A DNA stretch of 64,000 bases from Diatrype stigma (taxonomy: Eukaryota; Ascomycota; Sordariomycetes; Xylariales; Diatrypaceae), in NCBI GenBank assembly GCA_022225965.2, contig JAKJXP020000090.1:62001-126000 (forward strand). The letters are read 5' to 3'. Below the pieces are notes generated by a model. The model was not told where the DNA came from and ran no database searches. It worked only from the letters and a program-made list of their open reading frames with translations. Numbering within the stretch: position 1 is the stretch's first letter; each line of letters starts with the position of its first letter. Position numbers and translations under genes: made by a program. Shown here in pieces: positions 1-10,795 of the stretch.

Positions 1-2521
1 GAAATATGAAATGTCGTTGTTCAACCATCGATCCAGGCAACCCTCAATCCTGCTCTCCTTACTGACTAGCTACATAGGTCTTCCTCAAACTGAATCGACC
101 ATCCCGAATTGTGAGTCTGTATCTAACTCGTTATTCTGCTATGACCTGTATGTATTGGAGTTCGACCCCTCGATGCCTTCCTTGGTGAGTTCATAAACTT
201 TCAACTAGCCCTCTCGGGTCGATACCCCTTTTTATACAATGGAGAAGAAACGCTCTAGAGCAAGCTTGGTATGGGCAATGGCCCTTGGCATTCTACAAAA
301 CACGCGGAAGGGCAGATCAATAAGAAGCCCTTGAGATTGATGGGCTTCTAGTCTTCACCTCTCCTTTCTGGATATTGTTGGCAATCTTCAGGTCGGTCTC
401 CTAATCCAACCCCCCCTGTAGTGTCATCGCCGAACTCCATGTATACGCGCATACTCAACTAGCCTCCGTGAGATGTTATGATATAAGAGCTTCAACTCTT
501 ACAGAGGGGTTCCATAGCGTTAGCCACCCGTGTTGCCATCGGAGGTTAGTGAATTCTGGGTATGGCTCGTGAGACTCTACATGCTACACAGTAGATCTGG
601 ATGCATCACGGCTTCTCGACTCCACGACGGATTGCTGTACAAGTTAGGTTGTCAAGCCTTGAGTCTGAAAGAACATTTCACTACTAAGTTACCTTCTACT
701 CCGCCTACCCTCGTTCGACGAAACTGGGGCTTACAGTATATACCTGTCATCCTTCTATAGCTAAGGATCTGCCACCGATATAGAGCTAGGGTTGCAGCAT
801 ATAGCAAAAGTAATCAATGCGGCTGACAAGCGAGGGCAGCTTGTGATTCGACGAGGGATAATCCAAATCTGGAGGCTCCGGGAACAGGCAGATTGAACGG
901 ACCGTCTAGCCGAGATATTATCAGGGTTGAGCAATACCTACCTGTGACCTGTCAAGCCGTAGCTAGACACAGCAGCATTTGAAGTTTTCAGGAAACCATC
1001 ATAGGTAAGGTAGGTAAATGGGACATTGACTATTGCCTCCTAGAATGGCGGCGCATCATAGCGTAACACAACCCTGTCGTCACTTTGAGATCATGCACCG
1101 ATACATCGCTTTGCAGAAAGGAGCGACCTATTCAGCGGGCCTCCACGCCTGGACCGGTCCCTTCCACTGTTGCTGTAAAGCGGAAGGGTGGCACACGTGG
1201 TGGGATTGATCAGATGTGGCTTTCCCTAGGTACACGGCAGTCAAATAGAGCGCGAGAAAGCGAACCTCGAGGATAGTGTACTTCGTAGGGACGTATCAAA
1301 CCCAGCATATACTAGATTAGGGTATCAGGAGGGTAGCGTTCATTCAATATGAAAGGGTCACTTGCTGCTTTGCCCCTGGCCTAGAACAATGGAACGAAGG
1401 ACACCGGGGATGGCTGAGAGGGCGAAATTCAAGATATTGAAGGCCGACCCTGTCCACGAATACAGAGCCAATCACTCCAACAAGGTACTTGTTATACGGT
1501 ATGCTCTATAAGCTAAATACATAAATAGATAGGCATGGGGTAGTGCTGATGTTGATTGGGAAACAGAAGCCACAAAACACCAACCATGCCAGGCTTGGTA
1601 CGATAGCAAAACACAGAGGCAAGAAAGATGTCAACGTCAAATGGGATCAGCCAGAACTCGGATCAGATGTTTTCAAATTGTCTCTTCAAAAGGTGGTGAG
1701 ATGCCGCCGAGACATTTCAGCATGCACCCGCCGAAGCGGAAACATATGCTGGGTTGGGGGACTCGTCATCTCCGGTTTAGTTGATACAGAAGGAAGGGGA
1801 AAAGAGGAAAAGGATTTCGAGCACGACGATCGGAAATAAGAAGCACCAGCTGGTGTGGATCACGTGATGTGATTGATTACCTTACCTAAAAGCCTAACTA
1901 CTAATAGTTACATTAGGTAGTTATGTAGTTGCCCCCAGTTATTGATTGCTGAGCCTCCTTTCAGCCACTTTCCATGACCCCGCGTTCCGGCACTGGACAG
2001 CTTAGCGCCTCAGGTTCGGTGTATGTAGTTGCAGTAGTTATGTAATAGCGATAATCATCGGGTTGATAGAACATTGATTGGCTGGATGTCGCTAGCTGAG
2101 CGCCTAAAGCGCCTATAACATAACGGTTGGGTGATAGGTGATTAGGTGCTGCGATAACGGGCAGAATAAGGTGGTGCAGGTGGTGGTGCAGGTGGTGGTG
2201 CAGGTGGTGGTGCAGGTGGTGGTGCAGGTGGTGATGCTGCTATCAGTGCTATCATTTGATGCTTTGTCGAGCTCAAGCTGTACCGTGTAGTGAACTGGAG
2301 TACAACATCACAGCATATCTCTCTCTATTAACCCTCAAGCCGACAACAACCCCGAACGCCGCAAAACCAGCATGGCAACATAGAGACCATAGCCGTAAGA
2401 GGAGACCCCTCCCCCAGTTCCAACTCCCATCCCTATTGACTGTTCACGATGGAGCCATTGATAGAGAAAAGAGAGAATAATGCTGATGCAAGAACCAATT
2501 GGGGGTGCAGTTGCCTAGACC
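1..2521. other. Left-edge region without a supportable gene
   Basis: Short open frames occur on both strands, but none has a recognisable domain, a convincing start context or exon structure. The sequence is of mixed composition, with scattered copies of an AGGTAGGTA-type motif near 1000-1015 and 1905-1920. The last stretch before 2522 should contain the SHMT promoter and 5' UTR. The minisatellite at 2170-2233 is listed separately. Confidence 0.5.
2170..2233. repeat. 12-bp minisatellite, about five units
   Basis: The unit GGTGGTGCAGGT repeats head to tail almost perfectly. It lies about 290 bp upstream of the SHMT start codon. All units are in one frame register, but no gene model places it in coding sequence, so it is probably a simple-sequence expansion in the promoter region. 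Confidence 0.85.
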
Positions 2522-4371
2522 ATGTCTCATCCTGCTTTCCGAGGCACTTCGCGTGCCATGCGACCGATATCGAAATTTGCGACGACCCCTTTCCAGAGCA
2601 CTGCCAGGAGATGGAATTCGAATGCGATCTTGGAGGGACAGCAAAAAGTTAGGGCGCCCTCACTCGATTTCCAGTGACAGAAAGTTGCTTGTATGCTGAC
2701 TGAGTGTGTCCAAAGCTTCTATCGGCACATCTTCAACAAGCCGATCCAGCTATTTACGATATTATAGAGAAGGTACTTCACCCCGAATGTGTCTTGGCAA
2801 GTGTCTTCGTGACATCTACAAATGGATTAACAGATGTGTCTTCATAGGAGAAAACGAGGCAAAAACACTTCATCAATCTCATTCCGTCTGAAAACTTCAC
2901 ATCCCAAGCAGTACTAGATGCGCTGGGAAGTCCTATGCAAAGTATGAACACCATGCTCAAGGCATGCCCATGACAAGGTGAAATTTCTAACAGCATGAAA
3001 TAGACAAGTACTCGGAAGGCTATCCGGGTGCACGATATTATGGTGGGAACGAGTTCATCGACCAAGCAGAGCGTCTATGCCAGCAGAGGGCCCTAGAGGC
3101 CTTTGATTTAGACCCCAAAGAATGGGGTGTAAACGTTCAGCGTGAGTTGCTCATACCACCTCCATACCCCCTCCCCATCTTTTGCCCTTTGCAGTTTCAC
3201 AAATGCCTGACAAAATGCTCTGAACAAAGCCTTATCCGGCGCGCCGGCGAACCTCTATGTCTATTCTGCTTTGATGGGCACCCATGATCGACTGATGGGC
3301 TTGGACCTCCCCCATGGTGGCCACCTTTCTCATGGGTACCAGACCCCTACCAAGAAGATCTCGGCCATCTCCAAGTACTTCGAGACAGTACCATATCGTT
3401 TAAACGAAGAGACCGGCATTATCGATTATGAGAAGCTCGATGAGCTAGCGCAGCTCTACAGGCCCAAAATCATCGTGGCTGGCGCGAGCGCTTACAGTAG
3501 ATTTATCGACTACAAGCGCATGAAAGAAACGAGTGACAAGATCAATGCCTACCTTGTTTCCGATATGGCACACATCTCTGGCCTCGTAGCAGCCAAGGTC
3601 GTCCCTAGCCCCTTTAGCCATTCAGATGTCGTCACGACAACAAGCCACAAGAGCTTGCGAGGCCCTCGTGGCGCCATGATATTCTTCCGCAAAGGTGTCA
3701 GGAAAGTCAACCCGAAAACAAAGCAGGAGATACTGTACGACCTTGAAGGTCCTATCAATAGCTCAGTGTTTCCTGGACACCAGGGCGGCCCCCATAACCA
3801 TACCATTACCGCATTGGCCGTCGCGCTGATGCAGGCGCAGACTCCCGAGTTCCGTGCATATCAGGAGCGGGTGTTGGCGAACGCCCAGGCTCTCGCAAAC
3901 CGGTTAGGAGACTCCAAGACAAACGGCGGCCTTGGATACAAGATCGTCAGTGGAGGCACCGACAATCACCTCGTACTGGTAGACTTGAAGCCACAAGCCG
4001 TCGACGGCGCCCGGGTCGAGCGCGTTCTCGAGCTCGTCGGCGTGGCGAGCAACAAGAACACGGTCCCTGGTGATAAGTCGGCGCTGATGCCGGGAGGGCT
4101 GCGCCTGGGAACGCCGGCCATGACGACGCGCGGGTTCACAGAAAGCGACTTCACCAGAGTCGCGGATATCGTGGGGCGCGCGGTGACGATCGCGGCGAGG
4201 GTCGACAAGGCCGCACGCAAGGCGGCTGAGGACAAGGGCGACAAGTACAAGCTGAAGTTCTATTTCGACTACCTCGGCAATGGCGAGGATGATTCCGAGA
4301 TCGTGCAGCTGAGGTCAGAAGTTTCAGACTGGGTGGGCACTTACCCGCTGCCATGGGATGAGAAGCCGTGA
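2522..4371 (+). CDS. SHM1: Serine hydroxymethyltransferase, mitochondrial type
   Basis: This PLP enzyme interconverts serine plus tetrahydrofolate with glycine plus 5,10-methylene-THF. Proposed exons are 2522-2647, 2716-2772, 2848-2941, 3004-3141 and 3230-4371, giving 518 residues. Exon 1 encodes an Arg/Ser-rich, acid-poor N-terminus that looks like a mitochondrial presequence. It splices with a GCTGAC branch site at 2695-2700 into the conserved stretch [14 protein letters not shown]. Later landmarks are [30 protein letters not shown] and the PLP-lysine block [12 protein letters not shown] (Lys at about 279). The C-terminus [11 protein letters not shown] fits the family. All introns are 62-88 bp and frame-consistent, and no inactivating change is visible. 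The insert after the ARLG-like position resembles mitochondrial rather than cytosolic fungal isoforms. A gypsy element starts 766 bp downstream. Confidence 0.93.
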
Positions 4372-5137
4372 CGTCGAAATGCAGCAAAATACATGCTTGC
4401 ATAGGTCGGGGGTCATGGTGCTGGTGGTGGATTATAGACTAGGCCCGCAGATGGTGGGTTGCGGTGGATGGACAGTTTACTGTATTGGTGTAGCGGAGGG
4501 GACGGGTCTTCACACGGGTTCCCATGGGCACGCTGAGGCTATGACGATAGCTTCGCAGGCAGTTAATCTAAAATAAGCATTGCGGCAGTTGGGATCACAC
4601 ATTGGTTCGGCGGGTCGGCCCCTGCAGCATGTGCCGTGACGGCCAATGAAAAAGTGGTCGGACGGGCCTGACGCAGGCTCGGGTAGCATTGGGTACTTGC
4701 TTGCCTGTAGTATCTTGTCCGACCCTCTTTGCTTACCTGCGTTGCCGTGATGGCTTCATCTACGTCATCATAATCATCATCATTGTCATTGTCATTGTTA
4801 TCGCCCGTATCTCTGAAGCCCAACGCTCTCTTCTCGCCCCTATCTCTCTACCTGTGTATCTATCACAGCAGTGCATTGGTAACCGGTATCTACTCGTCAT
4901 AGATAGACGGACAACTACTGTGATAGCAAACACTTGCTGGCGTCAAAGATAACGAAAGCTGGACGGGCTTGGTTATCGCTTGCTGCTGGTTTGCAAAGTC
5001 TCGTTTGAGCGATGCCATCCCCACCGCTCCCATAAGTTAGGTCTTGTGTTGTGCTATGTAAGCCGATAACATTAAACTAGGTCATATCCTATGTACAATA
5101 GATGCAGAAGGAACTGTGAAATTGTATTAGGTAGACT
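4372..5137. other. Intergenic region downstream of SHMT
   Basis: No gene is supported. The stretch 4755-4802 is an imperfect CAT/ATC trinucleotide repeat. The tetranucleotide GACT at 5134-5137 is the left copy of the target-site duplication of the adjacent LTR element. Confidence 0.5.
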
Positions 5138-5380
5138 TGTGGATCCCTAAAGCAGTAAATGCCAAGGCTAAGGCATTCGGCTGATTAAATAATAGGAAGT
5201 GAATTTCTAAGGAATTTACTTTTGCAATTGTATTATATTTAAATACAAATCAAGAAACCTTTTATTTTTTTTCCTTTTTTTCCTTTCCTTTAATTAATAA
5301 TTGCAACAAAAACCTTAAAAACTTAATATTTAGCTGAATTAATAATAATTAAGTAATTGGAATTAATTATAATACGTATA
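5138..5380 (+). repeat. 5' LTR of the gypsy-like element
   Basis: This 243-bp copy aligns without gaps to 10553-10795. It begins TGTGGATCC and ends in CGTATA, where the right copy has CGCACA. Every difference I could align by eye is C/T or G/A, and this copy is the more AT-shifted of the two. Confidence 0.92.
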
Positions 5381-8189
5381 AATAATTATTTTTGCAGGTT
5401 TATATTATTTAATTAAAAATAATAACTTTCTTTTTATTATTTTATTACATTATTATTTTATTCCTTATTTTTTATATAATTTCCGACGTATCTTACGATA
5501 GCAACGAATAACGAAAAGGGCAGTAATAATAATAGCGGTAGTAATAATAGCAGCGGCAAAAACGGCAAAGCTAAAGCCTCCAAGCATGACTTATTTTACT
5601 TTAACGAAATAAACGCCCGTAATACAAACGAACGCCTCGAAAATTTCGCGAATCGCGTTAAAAACGGTTTTGTTATTATTAACGGCATCGTTTAGAATTT
5701 GCGAAATAAAATTCGCGAATTTTTTTACGAAATTCGAAATAATAATGGCCGATTAAAAGGTATATTCGAATCCTTATTTACGTCCTTTTTATGTAATACG
5801 GATAAAAATATTTCCATAAATAAAGCCGATTCCGATAAAAACGAACCTATTTATTTTTTATTTTATATAACGAAAACATTTATCGAATATAATAAGCGTA
5901 TTAATGAAAAGTTAAATTTTTAACGACTTTTAACGAAGCAATACGAATATCGTATAATTTAAAAAAAACGAATCCGAATAATCTGGTTCGAAGCAATTCT
6001 TTAAAGCCAAAATAAAAATTTTGCATATTACGAAACCAAGAATCGCATTATTTTCCTTATTAATTTCCGTTTTATATAAGCAGTTCCAAATATTTTCGAT
6101 AAGCTGCGAAAAATCCAAATTAAACTTATATCGGCCTTCGTTTTATATAAGCTATGGTTTAAACGAATTACCTTAAAATATTCGGATAATTTCAAATAAA
6201 TCGAAATTTTCGTATATAATCGCAATTCCGATTAAATAACCTTTTTAAAAACGGTTTTTTAAATTTTTAATAAGTATTATATTTTAAAAGGTGCCATTAT
6301 TTAATTCGTTATGTTTTTTTTGTATCAAAATGAAAATATAATAAACTATATTCGGCGGATAAAAAAAGCATTTTATCGGATAAATTAAAAAAATCGCGAT
6401 TATTATTAAGTTAAAAAAATTATCGTAAACCTTTTATAAATTAACTTATCGAATATTTGGATTACGGTTTATAATTAATTCCGATCATAAAATAACGCCC
6501 AGTTTATCGAAAAAATTACATAGCAAGTCGTATATATTATACGTTAAGCGGTCGAAAAAAAAATTTATAATATGCCGTCGACTTTAATTAAGCTTTATAA
6601 GTCGTCCGTATCGTTTTACGATTTATCGATTTCCGAGGCCATCCTAATTAAGCCCGGCATCGCATAAATCGAACCGATCGACGTTACATTTATAATTTTA
6701 ATAGCGAATAAAAACGGTATTATTACTAATTCTTATAACGAAAACCGTAACGTTTATAAAACGAATAAATAAAGTTATATAATTAAGGCTATAAATAATA
6801 AATATTTTAATTACGAAAAGCAAAATTATTAAATAAAGAATTATAAACAAAAACCTCGTTTTTTTAAAGCCATTTAATTATTTTTCGAAAAAAAAATAAC
6901 GTTTAAAGGCCTATTATATAACGATAATAATAATAACTTTCGATATATTAAATTTCGTTTCGCAATAAAAAATTAAAAAAATAAAAGCAAAAAACGAATT
7001 AAGATTTATTTTACGATTAATAATAATAAAGGCAGCAATAACGAAAAAAATCCGGCGAATAAATTCGAAAATCCTAATTGCGATTTTAATTAAAAACTTA
7101 TTAATTTTATTAAATCGATAAAAATGAAAAATAAAAATTAAAAGCGCCAAATATATACGGTAAAAATATATAATAGCAAAAAACCATTATTAAGTAAAAA
7201 TAAATTATTTCGTAAAGATTACGGTAAAAACCATAATTTATTCGCAATTATTACGAATTACGGGCATAAATTCGTAATTTTTTTAAATTACGGTTATATT
7301 GCTTTATATATTACCGAAATTATAATAACCAAAGGCTAAACGTATAAAACTCCGAAACCTTCCATAATGAAAAATATTAAGGGCACCGGGCCAAAAATCT
7401 AACAGGATGCCTTAATAACCGCGAATTTCTTAATGCTAAAAAATAATACGCCTTAATTTACGGTATTAACGGAAATAATTCCTAATAAAACTTTTTTTAA
7501 AAACTTTATATTTAATAAAAGCGTATTTTATAAATTCGAAATATACTGTAATAACATAAAAAGAAACGAAATAATAATATTTAACGCATTCGAAAAAAAG
7601 CCCATAATTCGTTCGATAATTTTTTTAAAAATTAATTATATAACGGAATTTGCTTATTTCATTAAGGAATAATAAAAGCCGAAATAACATAAAAATATAC
7701 CCTTAAATAACGAAATCGAAGTTTTTCTTAATAATTATTTCGATTAATTCCCCGAAATATTCGGCTTCGTTTCGAAAAAGGTTATAACGAATATAAAAAC
7801 GTACCATTATATCGATACAAAAAATAACCGCCCTATTAAATTTCTTTCGTAAAAATATAGCCCAATTTAAATAAAGGCAATAAAGAATTTCGTTAAGGCA
7901 TATTTAAATGCCATAATTCGTAAAAATATAAGCCTTTAGGGTTTTTTCGTATTATTAACTTTAAAAAAAGCCCCCGATTAAATAACGAAATCCAATAAAT
8001 ATAATCCATTCGTTATATAACGGTTTTACTGCAATTATTACGAATTTAATGCTAAATAAAAAAAAAACGCATATTTTTTACTTAATGCGATAAATAAAAT
8101 ATAACGTATGGCAAATTATCGATAATATTGCTTTATCGATTTTAAAAATGACTTTTAATAAATTAAAATATATAAACCAAACATTAAAA

Positions 8190-8815
8190 AAACGGCTTTC
8201 GTAATTCCATTTGGATTATACGAATGGATAATTATGTCTTTCGGTTTTTATAACGCCCTAGTAACGTTTTAAGCGTTAATAAAGGAAATCCTCGAATCCT
8301 TTCGAGAATTTATTTCGAACATGTTCGATAATATGGCCGTATAGGCAAATATTCGAAAGCAACTTTACGAACGAATAATCCTATTTCTTAAAAGGCTTTT
8401 AAATTTCGGCATGGTTATTAATACAATTAAGTCTTTAATGTTTATTCGTAAAGGAATTTTTTTGGAATTTTTAATTTCCGAAAACGGAATCGAAGCCGAT
8501 TTTATTAAGGTTATTGCTATTCGAAATCGATTTAAGCCCGAAATTATAACGTAAATGCGTAATTTCGTAAATATTACTAATTATTTTCGTTATTTTATTA
8601 ATTATTATTTTCGCCTTGCAATTCTTTTAATAATACTAATAAAAACCCCGAAAAATAAACGCATAACTTTATTTCCGAAAATAATAACAGCCTAAAAGAA
8701 AATTCGTAAAAAGATTATTATAATTCCAATAATACGTACGTTCGATTAAAAAAAGCCTTCCGTAATCGAAACCGACGTTTCGCAAAACAACGTCGGCGCC
8801 GCTTTGTTATAACCC
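8190..8815 (+). pseudogene. Degraded reverse transcriptase / RNase H remnant
   Basis: Reading through stops, 8197-8275 gives the RT block with VIPFGLYEW followed by MSFGFYNALVTF. The catalytic YxDD-type box appears near 8318-8342 as FDNMAV, with the second Asp changed to Asn as a G-to-A transition would produce. Further on, FLISENGIEAD (about 8470-8500) is the post-catalytic segment. At 8758-8812, VIETDVSQNNVGAALL carries the first RNase H aspartate. Several TAA/TAG codons interrupt the frame, so no product is possible. Confidence 0.85.
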
Positions 8816-9639
8816 TATATATATATTAACGGCAATACCGCTTTTTATTTCATTGCTTATTTTTCGAAAAAATTAATTAATATACAGTTACGATATTTTA
8901 TATAAAAGCGAGAACTTTTAAAAATTATGCTAACATTTCAGCATTGGCGGCATTAAATGGAAAAAGGCGAAATTACGGTAATTACGGATTACGAATCCTT
9001 AAAAACCCTTAATATAAAAACCGAATAATCCGTTCGAATCGTTAGATTCTTAAATGCTATTAAATATTATAGCATTCGTATTTATTATAAATCAAAAAAA
9101 GCTAACGTTTTTACAAATTACTTATTTAAACTTTCGGAATAAACCGAAACGTCAATGCCTTTCGATAAATTATTTCTTAACGAAATCGAATCCATTCGAA
9201 AATCCGATTAATTAAACCGAATTAACCTTTAAGCCATTTTCGAATTCCTACGTTTCGAAACAGCCCTATTTCTTATTATTTTACCGAGCTTTATCGATAA
9301 GCATTTCCTTTTTTTCCGAAATAAGTTATATAAAACAATGGCATACGAAAAAGTTCCGAATAATCCTTTATATCCTAAAAGCACCGCAATAAACGTACAA
9401 ATTTTATAAAAGATTTTGAAATACGATAATCTTTTGATACAACTAAGGAAAATCCATTACGAAAAAAAATACTATATAATCGGAATTACATTTCGGAAAA
9501 TCCAAAAATAATTTTGGCATCCAAAAATTATACTTATAACATAACAAGTTACGGTTAAATATCCGAATTATTAATTAATAAAAAAGCCGGATTTTTTTTT
9601 GCTTAATTTAAATCCCATATAATTTTCCGTTTTTTTTAT

Positions 9640-10085
9640 ACGATGGGCAATTAATTATACGGCAATAAATAAATTATATATTTTCGTTATTATTAAATAC
9701 GTAATAAAATAAATTAAAGCTAAAGTTATATCGATTATTTAATTCGTTAATACCATTTTTATATTCGATAAAATCGGAATTACCTTTAATTATTTAAAGG
9801 AATAGATTAATAATAACGAAAAGGCCTTTATAAATAAAACCGCCGTTAAATAAAACAAAATGTATAATATAAAAATAAAACCAGTTATATCCGTAAAATC
9901 CAGAAATAACGGTAAGATTAAGAAAATTAATTAGGATTTAAAACATATTATGGTTCGAAAGTACGCAGCAAATTTAACGCCGAAAAACCTTAACGAATTA
10001 TTCCAGCGTATTATAACGATATATAATCGAATATCTAAACCGAATAGCTATAGCCCTTTTTTTTTATTATACGGCACTTAATCTT
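9640..10085 (+). pseudogene. Probable integrase remnant
   Basis: Downstream of the RNase H remnant a stop-riddled frame contains IFVIIKYV followed by FIFDKIGITFNY, which resembles the integrase core in gypsy elements. Near 10020-10078 it reads YNRISKPNSYSPFFLLYGT, like the integrase stretch that ends in a LLYGT-type motif. The catalytic acidic residues cannot be placed with certainty. Assignment rests mainly on order after RT and RNase H. Confidence 0.6.
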
Positions 10086-10537
10086 TTTAAAAATAACCCC
10101 GAATCGAATATTCCGAATACGTTCGTAAACCGACAGAAAGAAAGGAAATCGAAAACGAATGCCGACTAATAGAACAATATAAAACACCATTAATCAGATT
10201 ACGATTTAATAATATAAAGGTTTTGCGAAATTAAGTAAAAACGTACCTTTAGAAAAAAAAAGGCTTTATCCGTATTTACGTCTCCGGCGATTGGATTTTT
10301 TGCATACGTCAGCGCAAGGAAAAGTACGAGCCGTATTACGATGGGCCTTGGGCCATTACCAGTTGCCATTAAGGAAATACCTATTATTTACGAAGCCCGG
10401 AAGGAATATTCCCAGCTTACATAAAGGACGGGCACCCCGTAAAAAGCTTCTGATACGCCAACAAGCGGCTTTTAGAACAGGATCGTCGGCGCTTACTTGG
10501 AAGGGAAAATCTCACGATAATCGAGGACGATCTAATT

Positions 10538-10549
10538 GGAAAAGGGGAG
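10538..10549 (+). other. Polypurine tract of the gypsy-like element
   Basis: GGAAAAGGGGAG lies three bases before the right LTR. This is the expected place for the plus-strand DNA primer and fixes the element's orientation. Confidence 0.75.
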
Positions 10550-10552
10550 TAA

Positions 10553-10795
10553 TATGGATCCCTAAGGCAGTAAATGCCAAGACTAAGGCATTCGGCTAAT
10601 TAAATAATAGGAAGTGAATTCCTAAGGAATTCATTTCTGCAATTGTATTGTATTTAAATATAGGTTAGAAAATCTTTTATTTCCTTTCCTTTTTTTTCTT
10701 TCCTTTAATTAATAATTACAACAAAAACCCTAAGAACTTAATACTTAGTTGGATCAGTGATAATTAGGTAATTGGGGTTAGTTGCAATACGCACA
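10553..10795 (+). repeat. 3' LTR of the gypsy-like element
   Basis: It is the same length as the left LTR and aligns without gaps. It starts TATGGATCC (G-to-A against the left copy) and ends CGCACA. It retains more G and C than the left copy. The flanking GACT at 10796-10799 matches 5134-5137. Confidence 0.92.

Larger units (their letters stand above)
5138..10795 (+). mobile_element. Ty3/gypsy-like LTR retrotransposon, RIP-degraded
   Basis: The element is bounded by two 243-bp LTRs (5138-5380 and 10553-10795), both starting T[G/A]TGGATCC. It is flanked by the direct repeat GACT (5134-5137 and 10796-10799); counting the last LTR base gives a 5-bp AGACT instead. A polypurine tract sits just before the right LTR, so the element reads on the + strand. 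The interior is extremely AT-rich, with in-frame stops throughout, yet reverse transcriptase, RNase H and integrase-like remnants can be read in that order. This order is the Ty3/gypsy arrangement. LTR differences are transitions only, as expected of repeat-induced point mutation. The element is certainly non-coding now. The 3' end from about 10270 is much less altered. Confidence 0.92.

Noticed and set aside
2170..2233. CRISPR-like array
   Set aside because: It is a 12-bp head-to-tail minisatellite without spacers, in a eukaryotic sequence.
10291..10599. Open frame at the 3' end of the gypsy element
   Set aside because: It runs into the right LTR and is out of register with the pol remnant. 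It is open only because this part escaped RIP-like damage.
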